Positions 1 to 5,545 are shown, counted from the first letter of the stretch. The stretch is 9,907 nt of DNA from an uncultured Oscillospiraceae bacterium (GCA_900543305.1 UQQZ01000085.1:1-9907); one strand, 5' to 3'. A program made the numbers and translations. Notes: a model not told the origin generated them from the letters alone.

Positions 1-1
1 C

Positions 2-514
2 CTCGACTTCATCGACCGCTTCGAGGCAGACCCCGTGGAGGCATTACAGCCGGTCTGCGCCCCCTTCACCGAGGCGGAGGACTACAGCTGGTTCATCTAT
101 GTGCGGGAGCAGATGGTGGAACGGTACGGAACGGCGGAGCAGATGGAGGAGTACCGCCGTCAGGCGGAATTGCGCGGAACGCCTGGACACAAGGCAAAGA
201 ACTGGATGGGTTCGATGTTGTTCCACCTCTCCCACGCCAATGATGTGGATCAAGCCTGGGCCTCAAGCCGCACCAGAGAGGAACTGGACCAGGTGGTGGA
301 ACCCTTTGTGCAGGCCAAGCGGCAGACAGGACAGTGGACACAGGAGGATGAGGCGGGCTATCAGCTCTACCGGCAGGAAACAGATCCGAAGAAGCGCACC
401 TTTCGGGTATGGTATCTCATCGCCAACCCCCGCGGCCTGCCGAAAGAGTTTGTCCAGAAAGAGCTGGAGTTTCGGTGGAAACTGTTCCCAGAAAAGAAGG
501 AGGAACCCAAATGA
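2..514 (+). CDS. Uncharacterised protein, C-terminal part (start outside window)
   Basis: The frame is open from the window edge, with typical coding sequence (LDFIDRFEADP) before the first possible GTG at 35, so the gene almost certainly begins upstream. The visible 170 residues are hydrophilic, rich in Glu, Gln, Arg and aromatic residues, with no signal peptide or membrane segment. They look mainly helical and end in a Lys/Glu-rich tail (FPEKKEEPK). I do not recognise a family. The stop overlaps the next start (ATGA at 511-514), so it is translationally coupled to the DUF4261-type gene. Its GC content is clearly higher than that of the genes from about 1900 onward. It might be a partner of the downstream protein, but nothing in the sequence gives its function. 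Confidence 0.75.
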   Translation, partial: LDFIDRFEADPVEALQPVCAPFTEAEDYSWFIYVREQMVERYGTAEQMEEYRRQAELRGTPGHKAKNWMGSMLFHLSHANDVDQAWASSRTREELDQVVEPFVQAKRQTGQWTQEDEAGYQLYRQETDPKKRTFRVWYLIANPRGLPKEFVQKELEFRWKLFPEKKEEPK

Positions 515-1389
515 GCAATAAAGCTTTCCAGCAAAATCTGGACGACAAAAAAGGTCCCCAGCCCGGAGGTCCCTATCTCATTCAGATGCTGTTCAAAGAG
601 CCGGTAGAAATGCCGGATAAAGAAAAAATGACTGCCATAATGGAGAAGCACATCGGATCAACAGAGTGCTTCTGTTATGATAAGAAAATGGCCGGCTTTG
701 CCGCCCTGGATCATGTCGCGGAATTTCAGGACGGCAAGTGCCCGGTACAGCTGATGGTGATGAAATGCGACAAGTTCAAGGGCAAAGGCTTTGATGCCTT
801 TCTGATGAGCCAGATGTGGGACTGCCAGGAGGACCGTGACCGGATCTTCCGGGAGTGCAAATATCAGGTGGTGGCCACCGATATGCTGACTGCGGCGCTT
901 CCAGCGCTGGAGCGTGCCAACCTGGATGCCGACTTTCTGGAGGCTCTGGCAGAGCTGTACCCCACCTGTGAGGCGTTCTATTTCCAGAACTGCGGCAAGC
1001 TGTTTCTGGCAGAGGATGTGCGCTCCCATCAGATTGAGGGGCCGGATCGGTTCATCCGCTTTGGCGTCAATGTCCGTTTCTTCAACATCGAGGGCACGGA
1101 GGATATGCTCATCGACACGGTGGGCATGAGCACCCTGTTTTTGCCGGATCTCCAGTACCACTTCCACGGCATGGACCCCAACTGGGTGGTAAACCACGCC
1201 TATAATGCAGCGTCCTATATTCTGGAGCATGATAACCCCATTGAGGATGGGGAAACCATAGACGGCGTGGCGGATGGCCAGATGTGCCGGGAGATCCAGT
1301 GGAAGTGCCAATATGAAGATGCCTTGATCCAGCCGCCCAGAGGGGTGCTGGACATCAACATGGGAAACTATGCTTCGGGAGGACGCTGA
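511..1389 (+). CDS. DUF4261-like protein, 292 aa
   Basis: Start chosen at ATG 511 (MSNKAFQQ): AAGGAGG lies at the right distance and the ATG overlaps the preceding stop. A start at 409 would add 34 residues encoded inside the upstream gene. The protein is soluble, with no signal peptide or membrane span. An N-terminal region (about 20-60) includes a QMLFKEP stretch. The C-terminal third holds a pattern I associate with DUF4261: DTVGMSTLFLPDLQYHF (about residues 204-220), then a helical segment near NHAYNAASYILE. The molecular function of DUF4261 is not established as far as I know. Tight coupling on both sides (ATGA upstream, TGA directly followed by ATG downstream) suggests one operon. The family call is from memory of the motif and should be treated as probable. 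Confidence 0.75.
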   Translation: MSNKAFQQNLDDKKGPQPGGPYLIQMLFKEPVEMPDKEKMTAIMEKHIGSTECFCYDKKMAGFAALDHVAEFQDGKCPVQLMVMKCDKFKGKGFDAFLMSQMWDCQEDRDRIFRECKYQVVATDMLTAALPALERANLDADFLEALAELYPTCEAFYFQNCGKLFLAEDVRSHQIEGPDRFIRFGVNVRFFNIEGTEDMLIDTVGMSTLFLPDLQYHFHGMDPNWVVNHAYNAASYILEHDNPIEDGETIDGVADGQMCREIQWKCQYEDALIQPPRGVLDINMGNYASGGR

Positions 1390-1530
1390 ATGAATGGCGT
1401 TGTGCTCCTGGTAGGCGGACTTCTGCTTGTGGCGGTGATCAAGCTGATTATAGATCGAAATTGGATCGGCCTGCTTCTCTGTGCTGTCGCCCTGCTTCTG
1501 GTCTTTGGGGCTGGACACCATACAAAATAG
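1390..1530 (+). CDS. Small hydrophobic membrane protein, 46 aa
   Basis: An ATG directly follows the stop of the DUF4261-like gene, with GGGAGGA at 1378-1383 as ribosome-binding site. The 46-aa product is almost all hydrophobic: one segment at residues 4-21 (VVLLVGGLLLVAVIKLII), a short polar turn DRNW, and a second segment at 26-41, ending in a basic tail (HHTK). This is the shape of a two-span helical hairpin in the membrane. GC content and codon use resemble the two genes before it and differ from the WYL gene after it. Function unknown; it could be an anchor or partner for the coupled upstream proteins. It could also be chance, but the perfect spacing and uninterrupted hydrophobic coding argue for a real gene. 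Confidence 0.55.
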   Translation: MNGVVLLVGGLLLVAVIKLIIDRNWIGLLLCAVALLLVFGAGHHTK

Positions 1531-1558
1531 GCCATTTTAAGAATCGAGGAGGTGAAGT

Positions 1559-2521
1559 ATGCAGAATTCAACAAATATGCGGATACTGGAATTACTCCGG
1601 TTTCTCTATGAGCGGACCGATGAAAACCATCCCGCCACAGTATCTGACATCATTGCCCATCTGAATGGAAAAGGAATTCAGGCAGTGCGGCAGACTGTTT
1701 ACGCAGATACCAATGCGCTGATCGATGCGGGGATTGATATTGTGGTGGTTAAGAGTACCCAAAACCAATATTTTATGGGAAACCGCCTGTTTGAGTATCC
1801 AGAACTGAAAATGCTGACAGACGCAGTAGCATCCTCGAAGATCATTTCTGCCAAGAAGTCTGAGGAGCTGGTGCAGAAATTATGCCGTCTGACCAGTCTA
1901 CATCAGGCAAAGCAGCTTCAAAAATTTGCTGCTTTATCCAGCCGTGTCAAACCGCATAATGAAAAGGTTTACTACATCATTGACAATATCCAAACAGCGA
2001 TTGGAAACCATCAGCAAATTCGGTTCCAATACTATGAATATACTCAAGAAAAAAAGAAAATCTTAAAGCATGATGGATATTATTATGTCGTAAATCCTTA
2101 TGCGCTTGAATGGAAAAATGACCATTACTATTTGATTGGATTTTCTCTGAAGCATCAGAAAATTGCTCACTTCCGTGTAGATCGGCTAACAAGTGTAGAA
2201 AATCTGGAAACTTACTTTATGCCGATAGAGGGATTTGATGTAGCCTCCTATACAAATAAAATGGTTGATATGTTTACATCGGAGTCATCGAAGGAAGTAA
2301 CCCTTCTATGTGAAAACGAATTGATGAGAGTAATCATAGATCATTATGGAGAAGATGCTGCTGTTGATAGGTATGATGATACACACTTCACAGCCAAAAT
2401 TGAAGTGAACCCCAGTGGAACTTTTTATGGCTGGATATTCAAATTCAAAGGGAAAATAAAAATTCTCTCTCCCAAAGAGTGCATTACGGAAATGCAGCAA
2501 ATCGCTCAGGAATTTATATAG
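1559..2521 (+). CDS. WYL-domain transcriptional regulator, 320 aa
   Basis: Start ATG 1559 has AGGAGGT eight bases upstream. Domains: an N-terminal winged helix-turn-helix (about 7-62; MRILELLRFLYERT, then the recognition region AVRQTVYADTNALIDAGI), a helical linker, a WYL domain (about 137-215; signature YVVNPYALEWKNDHYYLIGF and HFRVDRL), and a C-terminal WCX-like extension (about 245-318). WYL proteins sense ligands such as nucleic acid or nucleotides and mostly act as dimeric repressors; many sit beside phage-defence or mobile-element genes. It follows the 46-aa gene by 28 bp in the same direction and has its own strong terminator, so it may share the upstream transcript. GC drops markedly through this gene, marking a compositional boundary. 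The target operator is not identified. Confidence 0.9.
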   Translation: MQNSTNMRILELLRFLYERTDENHPATVSDIIAHLNGKGIQAVRQTVYADTNALIDAGIDIVVVKSTQNQYFMGNRLFEYPELKMLTDAVASSKIISAKKSEELVQKLCRLTSLHQAKQLQKFAALSSRVKPHNEKVYYIIDNIQTAIGNHQQIRFQYYEYTQEKKKILKHDGYYYVVNPYALEWKNDHYYLIGFSLKHQKIAHFRVDRLTSVENLETYFMPIEGFDVASYTNKMVDMFTSESSKEVTLLCENELMRVIIDHYGEDAAVDRYDDTHFTAKIEVNPSGTFYGWIFKFKGKIKILSPKECITEMQQIAQEFI

Positions 2522-2524
2522 CGC

Positions 2525-2558
2525 AAAAGAGGTGTTATTGATTTTTAACACCTCTTTT
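2525..2558 (+). terminator. Rho-independent terminator after the WYL gene
   Basis: A perfect 13-bp inverted repeat (AAAAGAGGTGTTA at 2525-2537 and its complement at 2546-2558) with an 8-base loop begins four bases after the WYL stop and ends in TTTT. The U-tract is part of the stem, so it may work in both directions. Confidence 0.8.
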
Positions 2559-2576
2559 CAAATGAAATTTTTATCC

Positions 2577-2605
2577 TTGAAGTGAACAGATGTTCGATAT
2601 ACAAT
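2577..2605 (+). promoter_or_regulatory. Sigma-A promoter of the XRE/ImmA operon with LexA-like box in the spacer
   Basis: TTGAAG (2577-2582) and TACAAT (2600-2605) are separated by exactly 17 bp. The spacer holds TGAACAGATGTTCG (2583-2596), which fits the Gram-positive LexA/DinR consensus CGAACRNRYGTTCG at every constrained position except the first base. The box occupies almost the whole space between -35 and -10, so LexA bound there would block polymerase. Alternatively its TGTTCG half may be an extra half-site for the operon's own repressor. Confidence 0.7.
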
Positions 2606-2615
2606 ATAAGCAAGA

Positions 2616-2635
2616 TGTTCGCAGTTCGTCGAACA
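2616..2635. promoter_or_regulatory. Operator O1, TGTTCG-N8-CGAACA
   Basis: An inverted repeat with 6-bp arms and an 8-bp spacer lies just after the expected transcription start and just before the XRE gene. An inner GTTCG-T-CGAAC palindrome occupies 2624-2634. The same arms and spacing recur at 3718-3737, which points to one shared DNA-binding protein, most simply the XRE repressor encoded next to it. Confidence 0.7.
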
Positions 2636-2652
2636 AATGAGAGGTGAATGCT

Positions 2653-3021
2653 GTGGGCAATATAACTTTTGGATCATTTATAGCCGAGAAACGCAAGGCG
2701 CACAAATTCAATTTACGCGATACAGCCAAGCATTTGAATATTGCTTACGGTTATCTGTGTGATATTGAGCAAAGCCGCCGTCCTGCACCCAATGGAGATT
2801 TTGTGGAACGCATCTCTGCCTTTCTGAATTTGGATAAATCAGAACATGAGTTGCTTTTGGATCTGGCTGCAAAATCACGCAATACAGTATCTGCTGATTT
2901 GCCAGACTATATCATGGAAAAAGATATTGTTCGGGCAGCCTTGCGTGTGGCAAAAGAAGTAGATGCTACCGATGAAGAATGGCAGACATTTATGAAAATG
3001 CTAAAGGAGCGTAAACGATAG
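2653..3021 (+). CDS. XRE/Cro-CI-type repressor, ImmR-like, 122 aa
   Basis: GTG 2653 is chosen because GAGGTG (2641-2646) sits at the right distance. The GTG at 2644 in the same frame lies inside that ribosome-binding site, and the ATG at 2648 is out of frame. An N-terminal five-helix HTH (about 3-62) shows FGSFIAEKRKAHKFNLRDTA, then HLNIAYGYLCDIEQSRR and ISAFLNL. The C-terminal half (80-122) is charged and helical. Size and partner match ImmR of ICEBs1 and related phage-like repressors, in which the protease of the next gene cleaves or inactivates the repressor. The operator between promoter and gene implies autorepression, and the matching operator before the gene at 3752 suggests it controls that gene too. 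The role is inferred from family and context. Confidence 0.9.
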   Translation: MGNITFGSFIAEKRKAHKFNLRDTAKHLNIAYGYLCDIEQSRRPAPNGDFVERISAFLNLDKSEHELLLDLAAKSRNTVSADLPDYIMEKDIVRAALRVAKEVDATDEEWQTFMKMLKERKR

Positions 3022-3032
3022 GGGGGAGAGCT

Positions 3033-3647
3033 TTGTCAATTCCACAAATCCGTACAGAAGCAATCGAGGCAGTAGGGCGAAAAATCCTGATGGAATATGA
3101 TCCCTCTCTGCTATCCGGGCAACCATGTCCTGTGCCAATCGAAACCATTATCGAGACAAAGTTTGATCTAATCCTGGAGTTTCATACACTAAGAAAAAAC
3201 CCCAAGATATTAGGGGAAACAATTTTCGATGACGGTGCTGTTGTCTTATATGACCAGATACAGAGACAGTATCGAATGATTGCAGTAAGAGCCGGTACAA
3301 TCTTAATTGATGAACGGCTTTGTGATCCGTCAAAATTAGGGCGGCTCCGTTTTACCTGTGCCCATGAGCTGGCTCATTGGGTACTACATAAGAAGTTGTA
3401 CTCTGGTACTGGAGATGTTGCTGCTTATAACGGAAATGTTTCTTCCGACGAAAGTCATGGCATAATTGAGCGTCAGGCGGATACTCTGGCTTCTGCTCTG
3501 CTGATGCCTTTACCGCAGATCAAAAAATGTTTTTACCGGCTTAAAATAGGCCGGACAGATGAACAGCTCATTGCTGAAATGGCAAATATTTTTGAGGTTT
3601 CCAAGCAAGCAATGCAGATTCGTCTAAAATCCAGAAACCTGATATAA
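3033..3647 (+). CDS. ImmA/IrrE-family metallo-endopeptidase, 204 aa
   Basis: TTG 3033 follows GGGGGGAGAG with good spacing, 11 bp after the repressor stop, so both form one operon. The zinc motif HELAH is at residues 111-115 within TCAHELAHWVLHKK, and the downstream ERQAD (146-150) followed by ALLMP supplies the usual third ligand (Glu146). N-terminal residues 1-100 form the leading domain with VPIETIIE and a DERL stretch before the catalytic helix. At 204 aa it is somewhat longer than ICEBs1 ImmA. Relatives cleave XRE-type repressors after a DNA-damage or quorum signal and so start excision. The adjacent XRE gene is the likely substrate. A cytosolic protein; no membrane segment is seen. Confidence 0.92.
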   Translation: MSIPQIRTEAIEAVGRKILMEYDPSLLSGQPCPVPIETIIETKFDLILEFHTLRKNPKILGETIFDDGAVVLYDQIQRQYRMIAVRAGTILIDERLCDPSKLGRLRFTCAHELAHWVLHKKLYSGTGDVAAYNGNVSSDESHGIIERQADTLASALLMPLPQIKKCFYRLKIGRTDEQLIAEMANIFEVSKQAMQIRLKSRNLI

Positions 3648-3662
3648 CCAAATGGGGGAATA

Positions 3663-3684
3663 GAGAGAGGCACTGCCCTCTCTC
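3663..3684 (+). terminator. Hairpin after the ImmA gene, weak terminator candidate
   Basis: GAGAGAGG at 3663-3670 pairs with CCTCTCTC around 3677-3684, with one unpaired base possible near the loop. No clear run of T follows, so intrinsic termination is uncertain. It lies between the ImmA stop and the next operator. Confidence 0.35.
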
Positions 3685-3717
3685 ACGCTCCTCTGCTATG
3701 CTATTTTGTACCTAATA

Positions 3718-3737
3718 TGTTCGCAATATTGCGAACA
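3718..3737. promoter_or_regulatory. Operator O2, perfect 20-bp palindrome
   Basis: TGTTCGCAAT followed by its exact complement ATTGCGAACA. The outer arms TGTTCG/CGAACA and the 8-bp centre match operator O1 at 2616-2635. It abuts the ribosome-binding site AAGGAGGG of the gene at 3752, so a bound protein could block transcription. A further TGTTC half-site lies at 3746-3750. I could not identify a convincing -35/-10 pair nearby. Confidence 0.75.
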
Positions 3738-3751
3738 AGGAGGGATGTTCT

Positions 3752-4288
3752 ATGAGAAAAGAAAGCACAACAATCCAAAAATGTAACAGCAGGCTAACAG
3801 CTTTGGGGCTTAACAGCGACGCTGCGTTTCATAGAAGTAAGCTGATTCTAAAGATTTACCGTGATGTAGTCTGGGTTCTGAGTGAACGGGCAGAAGAATT
3901 ACAAGAAACTGCTTGGATTATGGGAGAACAAGATATAGAGTCTGGCCTCTGCTATCTTGAAAATTTTGCACCAGATATTGAACTGCAAGCCTTTGAAGAA
4001 AAAGTTTGCTGCCTTGTTCAAAATCAAATGCTAGTCAATATTATTGACCGTGCACTCCTTCGTCTGAAACGGTATCCGGATCGAGGAGAACTTTACTATG
4101 AAATTTTGACTAAGCAATTTATCTATCGGTTCAACAGTACAGAGAAAGAATTGCTGGAAGAACTAAATATAGAGCGCAGTGTCTTTTATGACCGAAAACG
4201 AGAAGCCATCTATTTATTTTCTGTTTGCTTGTTTGGATATTCTATTCCAGAAGTCCTGGAGGAGCTGCCCCGACTAAATCCCGACTAA
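3752..4288 (+). CDS. ArpU/sigma-like HTH regulator, 178 aa
   Basis: ATG 3752 has AAGGAGGG eight bases upstream. The protein is helical and soluble. Residues 30-110 form a long helical region (KLILKIYRDVVWVLSERAEE); residues 115-160 contain a sigma region 4-like HTH (FNSTEKELLEELNIERSVFYDRKREAI). This arrangement resembles ArpU/RinA-type late activators of phages and similar regulators of Firmicute ICEs; the match is by shape, not certain homology. It is controlled by the same operator type as the repressor, which fits an activator released on induction. Its last codons (Asn-Pro-Asp) already lie in the CCGAC repeat array that continues past the stop, so coding sequence and a regulatory array overlap. 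Possible target: that array and the extended -10 box behind it. Confidence 0.8.
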   Translation: MRKESTTIQKCNSRLTALGLNSDAAFHRSKLILKIYRDVVWVLSERAEELQETAWIMGEQDIESGLCYLENFAPDIELQAFEEKVCCLVQNQMLVNIIDRALLRLKRYPDRGELYYEILTKQFIYRFNSTEKELLEELNIERSVFYDRKREAIYLFSVCLFGYSIPEVLEELPRLNPD

Positions 4289-4336
4289 ATCCCGACAAAT
4301 CCCCGACCTAATCCCTACTCCCTTCCGACTTCCGAC
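4269..4336 (+). repeat. Phased CCGAC direct-repeat array (11-bp period)
   Basis: CCGAC starts at 4270, 4281, 4292 and 4303, a variant CCTAC at 4314, and CCGAC again at 4325: six units exactly 11 bp apart, plus one at 4332. The first units extend to CCCGACTAAAT. An 11-bp step places each unit on nearly the same face of the helix, as in arrays bound by cooperative activators. The array spans the end of the ArpU-like gene and stops directly before an extended -10 box. Confidence 0.8.
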
Positions 4337-4337
4337 C

Positions 4338-4346
4338 TGCTATACT
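4338..4346 (+). promoter_or_regulatory. Extended -10 promoter after the CCGAC array
   Basis: TGCTATACT gives a TGn extension and a 5/6 match to TATAAT. The expected -35 position (about 4318-4323) has no consensus and is filled by the repeat array, which suggests an activator-dependent promoter. CTATA (4340-4344) and TATAG (4350-4354) also form a short inverted repeat across the start region. Confidence 0.5.
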
Positions 4347-4364
4347 TGTTATAGTGGCAGGAAT

Positions 4365-4377
4365 GCGCTAAATTGAA
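4365..4377 (+). repeat. GCGCTAAATTGAA direct repeat, copy 1
   Basis: The same 13 bp recur at 5546-5558. Both copies follow a CAGG and both lie shortly before a terminator-like hairpin. The function is unknown; a shared leader or protein-binding site is possible. Confidence 0.5.
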
Positions 4378-4390
4378 TACTTTTCTACAT

Positions 4391-4417
4391 AAGGCCCGGC
4401 ATTAACCGGGCTTTTTT
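4391..4417 (+). terminator. Rho-independent terminator
   Basis: GCCCGG (4394-4399) pairs with CCGGGC (4406-4411) around the loop CATTAA, followed by six T (4412-4417); flanking A/T bases extend the stem. It lies only about 65 nt after the start expected from the extended -10 box, so that promoter would make a very short RNA unless termination is overcome. Confidence 0.85.
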
Positions 4418-4446
4418 CATTCCTGCTGCAATATGGCGGCAGGAAC

Positions 4447-4617
4447 ATGGCTGGAGGTGAAAACACTTCCGGCCTTTTTCTTTGCCCGGTATTAGGAGGC
4501 CGGTATGCGCTGGGAGGCGTACATAGCAAAATATCCATGACACCGTTCAAATTCGCTGACTACCAAGAATTTGAACGGAGGAAAGGATATGACGAGAGTA
4601 TTCATTTGGAAAAATAA
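4447..4617 (+). CDS. Possible 56-aa leader ORF overlapping the sigma-like gene
   Basis: An open frame from ATG 4447 (weak GGCAGGA upstream, itself part of a CCTGCTGC/GCGGCAGG hairpin at 4422-4443) runs to TAA 4615-4617, overlapping the sigma-like gene in another frame. It encodes MAGGENTSGLFL and ends ESIHLEK. Inside the same stretch, an AGGAGG at 4495-4499 precedes an 11-codon ORF at 4505-4540 (MRWEAYIAKYP). One of these could be a leader peptide that couples or attenuates translation of the sigma-like gene. No family is recognised and it may be non-coding leader; confidence is low. Confidence 0.2.
   Translation: MAGGENTSGLFLCPVLGGRYALGGVHSKISMTPFKFADYQEFERRKGYDESIHLEK
4543..4578 (+). promoter_or_regulatory. 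12-bp perfect inverted repeat at the ribosome-binding site of the sigma-like gene
   Basis: CCGTTCAAATTC (4543-4554) and GAATTTGAACGG (4567-4578) are exact complements with a 12-base loop. The right arm ends in the first bases of the GGAGG ribosome-binding site (4577-4581). As RNA it could partly hide that site; as DNA it could be an operator. There is no T-run, so it is not a normal terminator. Confidence 0.6.
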
Positions 4618-5137
4618 CAGCCCACAGGAATGGGAGGAAATCAGTTTTTCAGCGTTCAGTAAGGCACGCCGCAATGGTTGCTTTACTGGGCGCTTTTTTG
4701 TTGAAACAGTCAAAATGTTCCGTGATGAAGATGACCGCATTATCATGGAATGTTCTCGCAAAGATTTTGAAAAATACCAACAGGAGGACCGCCACAGCCG
4801 CTATCTCCAGGAACATGAGAAAAGTCGCTCTATATTCCCGGCTTCTCATGTGGGAGATCGTGACGGCACAGAGGAAGGTTATCAGGATACAGATTTGTTT
4901 GTGGATGAATCTGTTGATACTGCGGAACAAGCTATTCAGAATTTACTTCTTGAGGATTTACACCAAGCTCTATTGAAACTGAGTCCAGCAGAACGAGATT
5001 TTATATTGTCCTATTATGAAATGAAAATACCAAATGCAACTTGTTTAGCCCAACGATATGGTATTACTCGGCAAGCCGCAGATAAGCGATTGAAAAAAAT
5101 TGAAGAAAAAATAAAAAAGTTGGTTGCGATTTTCTAA
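4589..5137 (+). CDS. Sigma-70 region 4-like factor of conjugative elements, 182 aa
   Basis: Start ATG 4589 (MTRVFIWKNN) is chosen because GGAGGAAAGG lies just upstream; an in-frame TTG at 4571 falls inside the inverted repeat. The N-terminal part (1-40) has a small beta-rich module (VFIWKNNSPQEWEEISF, then GRFFVE). A charged middle (60-110) contains KYQQEDRHSRYLQEHEKSR and a Val-Asp-rich link. The C-terminal 125-178 is a sigma region 4-type HTH: HQALLKLSPAERDFILSYY, then CLAQRYGITRQAADKRLKKIEEKIKKL. There is no region 2, so it cannot be a full sigma factor of the usual kind; it may work with core enzyme or as an activator. Similar small proteins sit near the excision modules of Firmicute ICEs. 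It probably controls downstream element genes. Confidence 0.85.
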   Translation: MTRVFIWKNNSPQEWEEISFSAFSKARRNGCFTGRFFVETVKMFRDEDDRIIMECSRKDFEKYQQEDRHSRYLQEHEKSRSIFPASHVGDRDGTEEGYQDTDLFVDESVDTAEQAIQNLLLEDLHQALLKLSPAERDFILSYYEMKIPNATCLAQRYGITRQAADKRLKKIEEKIKKLVAIF

Positions 5138-5141
5138 AAAA

Positions 5142-5533
5142 GTGGCAGTAGCAAGTGAGAGGGAAATCCTTTCACTTGCACCTTGACAACCTCATATACG
5201 AATCATTAAGTTTGATCCTCTTTGGGCGTAATAGCCGCTACATCAGCGGTATATTTTCTGAGAGCTGCCACTCGCATAACAGGCCAACCCATTTTTGCTG
5301 TATAGATGAGTTTTCGGTTTATCAGAAATATATCAGGCTGGAATACATCGGATGGCATCCGGTCATGGCATAACAAGGAGGAAAGCTCTCTTACAGCCAT
5401 AGTCCGAGCGTGATAATAACCGTCGCAGGCCATGGGTAAGACCAAACGAAGTGGAGGTGAAACTCCTGAGAAGCAGGCCAGCCACCTGCGGCTTAATGAT
5501 TACCCAAATCCCTGGGGTGTCGTGGACAAGTAA
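5142..5533 (+). ncRNA. Candidate structured RNA / multi-hairpin intergenic region
   Basis: About 480 bp separate two genes with no convincing ORF, but nested complementary segments fill it. Domain 1: GTGGCAG (5142-5148) pairs with CTGCCAC (5265-5271), enclosing a 12-bp hairpin at 5151-5179 (GCAAGTGA/TCACTTGC outer stem) and GCCGCT/AGCGGT at 5234-5250. A CGGATG-G-CATCCG palindrome lies at 5349-5361. Domain 2: TGGGTAA (5433-5439) pairs with TTACCCA (5500-5506), enclosing GGAG/CTCC (5453-5466) and GCAGG/CCTGC (5473-5489), a three-way-junction shape. A 33-aa frame (5432-5533, ATG GGT AAG...) overlaps domain 2 but has no good ribosome-binding site. RNA identity is inferred from pairing only; I do not recognise a known class. 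Confidence 0.35.
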
Positions 5534-5545
5534 GGGATAAAACAG

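Noticed and set aside
409..510. Upstream extension of the DUF4261-like gene by 34 residues
   Set aside because: Lies inside the preceding gene, has Arg/Pro-rich shadow composition, and the ATG at 511 has a much better ribosome-binding site.
658..1521. Long open frame on the minus strand (287 codons)
   Set aside because: It mirrors the DUF4261-like gene, which has a ribosome-binding site and coupling on the plus strand; the antisense product has no recognisable features and a His/Gln-rich composition typical of shadow frames.
4269..4336. CCGAC repeats as a CRISPR-like array
   Set aside because: The 11-bp period with 5-bp units leaves no room for spacers and the repeats begin within a coding sequence; a protein-binding array fits better.
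5183..5211. TTGACA at 5183-5188 as a promoter
   Set aside because: A perfect -35 hexamer, but the best -10 at 17 bp (TTAAGT) matches only half the consensus; left out as a feature.
5155..5445. Open frames on both strands (5155-5373 plus; 5206-5445 minus)
   Set aside because: Neither has a ribosome-binding site at a sensible distance, they overlap each other, and the sequence is better explained by nested hairpins. The minus frame is the less implausible of the two.
5432..5533. 33-codon ORF starting MGKTKRSGG
   Set aside because: The start lacks a clear ribosome-binding site and the frame lies within the second multi-stem domain; mentioned under that region, not called as a gene.
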